Source: an archaeon
Lineage (GTDB): Archaea; Iainarchaeota; Iainarchaeia; Iainarchaeales; Iainarchaeaceae
DNA: 14,390 nt
Direction of reading: 5' to 3'
Assembly (NCBI GenBank): GCA_005239615.1
Contig: SBBR01000043.1
Span: 1-14,390 of the forward strand
This document shows positions 12,480-14,390 of this stretch, one piece after another. The notes under the pieces were generated by a model, which did no database searches, was not told where the DNA came from, and worked only from the letters and a program-made list of their open reading frames with translations. How positions within the stretch are numbered: position 1 is the stretch's first letter; every line of letters begins with the position of its first letter. A program made the translations under genes and the position numbers.

Positions 12480-13370
12480 CTAACTTTGGAAATCGATGCC
12501 GTGTGTCGGCTCTTCGCCTTTTTCCGATAAATTGCCTTTCAGGAACACTAGGAATCGCTTTATTTCAGGCGAGCTCACCTCCCCCATACATATCTCAAAG
12601 AGCCTCATGCGCTCCCGCATGTCCGGGGAGAGCTGTCTGATGGAATGGATTAGGTGGCCGGCAAGCTCCGCCCCGCTTGGCTTTGTCCCTGGCTTGATAT
12701 ACTCGTCGACAACGAGGTCGAAGTCAAAAGGGATTGCCCCTGCTTTTCCTTTTGCCCTCCTCAGGGGCGCCACGGCGTCGGGTTTCGGGACATAACCGGA
12801 ATCTACAAGGCTCGCCATGAGCCTCACCGCCTCTGTGCGCTCAAGCCTTTTCCCATGGAACAGCAGCGAATAGTCGCTGTGCCCCCCCAAGGGCCTGCCG
12901 CGGGCCTTCAGTTGTTGCATTTTCCTTTCGACTTCTTGCCGCCTGTCGACTATTTTCGTTTTCGCGCCCTGGCCGAAGTACTGCTGTATGGCGACCCATT
13001 CCCCCGCGGCCGCAATTCCGGATAGCCCAGGGGCGGTCTGGGCCGTGACTTTGTAGATGGCTCCCTTTGGTATCGGGCAGCCTTTCTCGCGGAGGTCTTT
13101 GATAATCTTGTTGTATGCCATGGCTTGCCCGTCGGAGAGCGGCTCCTTGAATGTTTTTATAGCGACAGTTTTCTTGACGAGCCTCGAACCTGCCGGCGTA
13201 TCCGCCCTGAAATGGACGCTCCCAAGATAAACCGTTTTTTTGAAGCCTTCTCCGATGTGCACCGGGGCAAGCCTTGCAGCGTCCCTCCTTACAGTAAGCC
13301 TTGCAATCCTTTCAGGGCCGAACCATGAGGCGCCAGGCTTTCGCTGCACAGGCTTCCATGACGGCACCAT
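12480..13370 (-). CDS. Uncharacterised protein, possibly protein-kinase-like fold
   Basis: A 296-aa soluble protein without a family I can name. Some features recall an atypical kinase fold: HIGEGFKKTVYLG (38-50) like a glycine-rich loop, TVAIKTFKE (68-76) like the strand with the ATP-binding Lys (K72), a following helix, EWVAIQQYFG (124-133) like a hinge, and SGYVPKPDAVAPL with IPFDFDLVVDEYI (191-225), where DFD may stand in for DFG. No classical HRD catalytic loop is present, so activity is doubtful. Other readings are possible. The ATG at 13370 is 26 bp from a TTAAATA box (13391-13400), indicating a leaderless message. It converges with tfb and diverges from the next gene. Confidence 0.65.
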   Translation of the reverse strand: MVPSWKPVQRKPGASWFGPERIARLTVRRDAARLAPVHIGEGFKKTVYLGSVHFRADTPAGSRLVKKTVAIKTFKEPLSDGQAMAYNKIIKDLREKGCPIPKGAIYKVTAQTAPGLSGIAAAGEWVAIQQYFGQGAKTKIVDRRQEVERKMQQLKARGRPLGGHSDYSLLFHGKRLERTEAVRLMASLVDSGYVPKPDAVAPLRRAKGKAGAIPFDFDLVVDEYIKPGTKPSGAELAGHLIHSIRQLSPDMRERMRLFEICMGEVSSPEIKRFLVFLKGNLSEKGEEPTHGIDFQS

Positions 13371-13390
13371 AAATCCATTGGCTCGCTGTT

Positions 13391-13400
13391 GTATTTAAGG
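13391..13400 (-). promoter_or_regulatory. TATA box of the 12480-13370 gene
   Basis: CCTTAAATAC on the minus strand, centred about 26 bp from the ATG at 13370. This is the standard spacing for a leaderless archaeal transcript. Confidence 0.6.
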
Positions 13401-13432
13401 TTAGCTGGTGCTGGTCTGACCCACGAGCAACC

Positions 13433-13441
13433 ATTAAATAT
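13433..13441 (+). promoter_or_regulatory. TATA box of the 13474-13788 gene
   Basis: ATTAAATAT centred about 37 bp before the TTG at 13474, giving a leader of about ten bases that includes GGGGGT as a possible ribosome-binding site. Confidence 0.5.
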
Positions 13442-13473
13442 CCGTTCATGCCAATTCTAAGTCGGGGGTTGAT

Positions 13474-13788
13474 TTGGAGCTGGAGGAAATAACCGACCTC
13501 GAGCGGAGGCTAGTGAAGAGTATAAAGCGCAGCTGCCTCCTGTGCCACGCCCGTCGCGCCTTCCACAGGTCCAAGAACCCCGAAAAGGAAATTGTGCAGG
13601 CGAGCCTGAGCGCTCTTGCTGAGATTTACGAGAACAAGTTCAATGCCCTCCGCAGGAAAAATTCCACCCCCGAAAAGATACAGGCCGCGCTCGCGAACAA
13701 GCGCCTCGTGCTTGACGCCATCGACACGTGCAGGGCATGCGACATGCAGGTGGACAGGGGGAACAGGGCGATGAGCGAACTGAAGTGA
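13474..13788 (+). CDS. Small helical protein with two CxxC pairs (probable zinc-binding)
   Basis: A 104-aa protein I do not recognise. It has CLLC (C21, C24) and CRAC (C86, C89) separated by about 60 mostly helical residues with many Lys, Arg and Glu. The four Cys could bind one Zn2+ and clasp the two ends of a helical hairpin. There is no signal peptide or membrane segment. The start is TTG 13474, preceded by GGGGGT; TTG 13469 is out of frame and closes at once. A TATA box lies at 13433-13441 and T-tracts follow the gene at 13813-13833. The neighbours (RNase HII, a kinase-like protein) do not point to a function. Confidence 0.72.
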   Translation: MELEEITDLERRLVKSIKRSCLLCHARRAFHRSKNPEKEIVQASLSALAEIYENKFNALRRKNSTPEKIQAALANKRLVLDAIDTCRACDMQVDRGNRAMSELK

Positions 13789-13812
13789 AGGTACAAGACA
13801 ACAAGCCCCGGC

Positions 13813-13833
13813 TTTTTTGGGCCAGATTTTTTT
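13813..13833 (+). terminator. Paired T-tracts after the double-CxxC gene
   Basis: T6 (13813-13818) and T7 (13827-13833), beginning 25 bases after the stop codon. T-tracts without a strong hairpin are the usual archaeal termination signal. Confidence 0.5.
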
Positions 13834-13847
13834 CCGGTGTAATTTTC

Positions 13848-13856
13848 TTTAAAAAA
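13848..13856 (+). promoter_or_regulatory. TATA box of rnhB
   Basis: TTTAAAAAA centred about 26 bp before the ATG at 13877, consistent with a leaderless message. Confidence 0.6.
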
Positions 13857-13876
13857 TCGTCTTCCCTTTTTCTTTC

Positions 13877-14390
13877 ATGCTTATTGCAGGCATTGATGAA
13901 GCTGGTAGGGGGCCTTGCATCGGCCCGCTCGTGATGGCGGTTGCCCTCATCGACAAGAACGACGAGCAGAAGCTCCTTGACATAGGCGTGAAAGACTCGA
14001 AGCTACTTACCGCAGGCGAGAGGGAGCGCCAGTTCCCAATGATAAAATCCGCACTCCTGGAATTCCGCTCCTCGCACATCATGCCGCAGGAAATCGATGG
14101 CATGGTAGGCAGGAGGGGCCTGAATGAGCTCGAGGCGATGCACGCGGCAAAGCTCCTCAATGCGCTCACCAAGAAGCCCGATGTGGCTTACGTTGACTCG
14201 CCTGACATTGTGATGGAGGATTTTGCAGCGCGCATCAGCAAGTACATTTCCTTTCCAGTGAAAATCATCTCGGAGCACAAGGCAGACATCACTTACCCTG
14301 TCGTTTCCGCGGCATCCATCATCGCGAAGGTTGAGAGGGACGTTGAAATAAAAAAAATCTCGGCGGAGTTTGGCGATATCGGCTCGGGCT
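13877..14390 (+). CDS. rnhB: Ribonuclease HII, 5' part (cut by window end)
   Basis: Cuts the RNA strand of RNA-DNA hybrids and single ribonucleotides in DNA, for genome maintenance and primer removal. 171 codons are present; the frame is still open at the window edge, so roughly the last quarter is missing. The start MLIAGIDEAGRGPCIGPLV carries the first two metal ligands D7 and E8 in the GIDEAGRG motif. Further signatures are GVKDSKLLTAGERE, AYVDSPD with D107, and EHKADITYPVVSAASIIAKVERD with D137, completing the DEDD set. This matches archaeal type 2 RNase H. The ATG at 13877 is 26 bp from the TATA-like TTTAAAAAA. Confidence 0.94.
   Translation, partial: MLIAGIDEAGRGPCIGPLVMAVALIDKNDEQKLLDIGVKDSKLLTAGERERQFPMIKSALLEFRSSHIMPQEIDGMVGRRGLNELEAMHAAKLLNALTKKPDVAYVDSPDIVMEDFAARISKYISFPVKIISEHKADITYPVVSAASIIAKVERDVEIKKISAEFGDIGSG

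Noticed and set aside
12654..13025. Plus-strand 123-aa open frame opposite the 12480-13370 gene
   Set aside because: Composition is typical of a shadow frame, and the minus-strand gene has a TATA box exactly 26 bp from its start.

Overview
The window comes from an archaeon. It carries transcription factor TFB, an archaeal histone, the Hef helicase-nuclease, ribosomal protein S8e, the KEOPS subunit Cgi121, an archaeal-type cytidylate kinase, a KaiC-like ATPase and archaeal RNase HII. Many genes have a TATA-like box about 26 bp before the start codon, as expected for leaderless archaeal transcripts; others have a Shine-Dalgarno-like sequence or a GTG/TTG start. Arg is mostly AGG and base composition is moderately GC-rich. 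Gene content would fit a euryarchaeon or a less reduced DPANN lineage; the window alone does not settle this.

Layout. 56-2006 (minus): a branched-chain aminotransferase, a nitroreductase and an MgtC/SapB membrane protein, tightly packed as one probable operon. 2063-3540 (plus): an unrecognised 218-aa protein coupled by a 4-base overlap to PanB (ketopantoate hydroxymethyltransferase, CoA synthesis). 3541-4140: mostly non-coding, with a start-less open frame, a tandem repeat and a short minus-strand gene resembling the C-terminal part of a methyltransferase. 4149-5513 (plus): cytidylate kinase and a KaiC-like ATPase. 5538-6235 (minus): a HicBA toxin-antitoxin pair whose hicA is frameshifted, preceded by a histone gene. 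6415-10171 (plus): Hef, then a probably frameshifted gene with twin-arginine-like N-terminal segments and a possible TraB/Tiki/ChaN-like body. 10173-12409: Cgi121 (minus) divergent from S8e (plus), then TFB. 12480-13370 (minus): an uncharacterised, possibly kinase-like protein. 13474-14390 (plus): a small double-CxxC protein and the start of RNase HII, cut by the window end.

Most genes are housekeeping, in short transcription units of 1-3 genes. The parts most worth a second look are the two one-base frame breaks (hicA and the gene near 9.2 kb), palindromes placed directly against the TATA boxes of hicB and tfb, the tandem repeat at 3.7 kb, and the unrecognised proteins at 2.1, 9.2, 12.5 and 13.5 kb. 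I found no rRNA, tRNA, CRISPR array or insertion sequence, and nothing that is clearly a complete new system.
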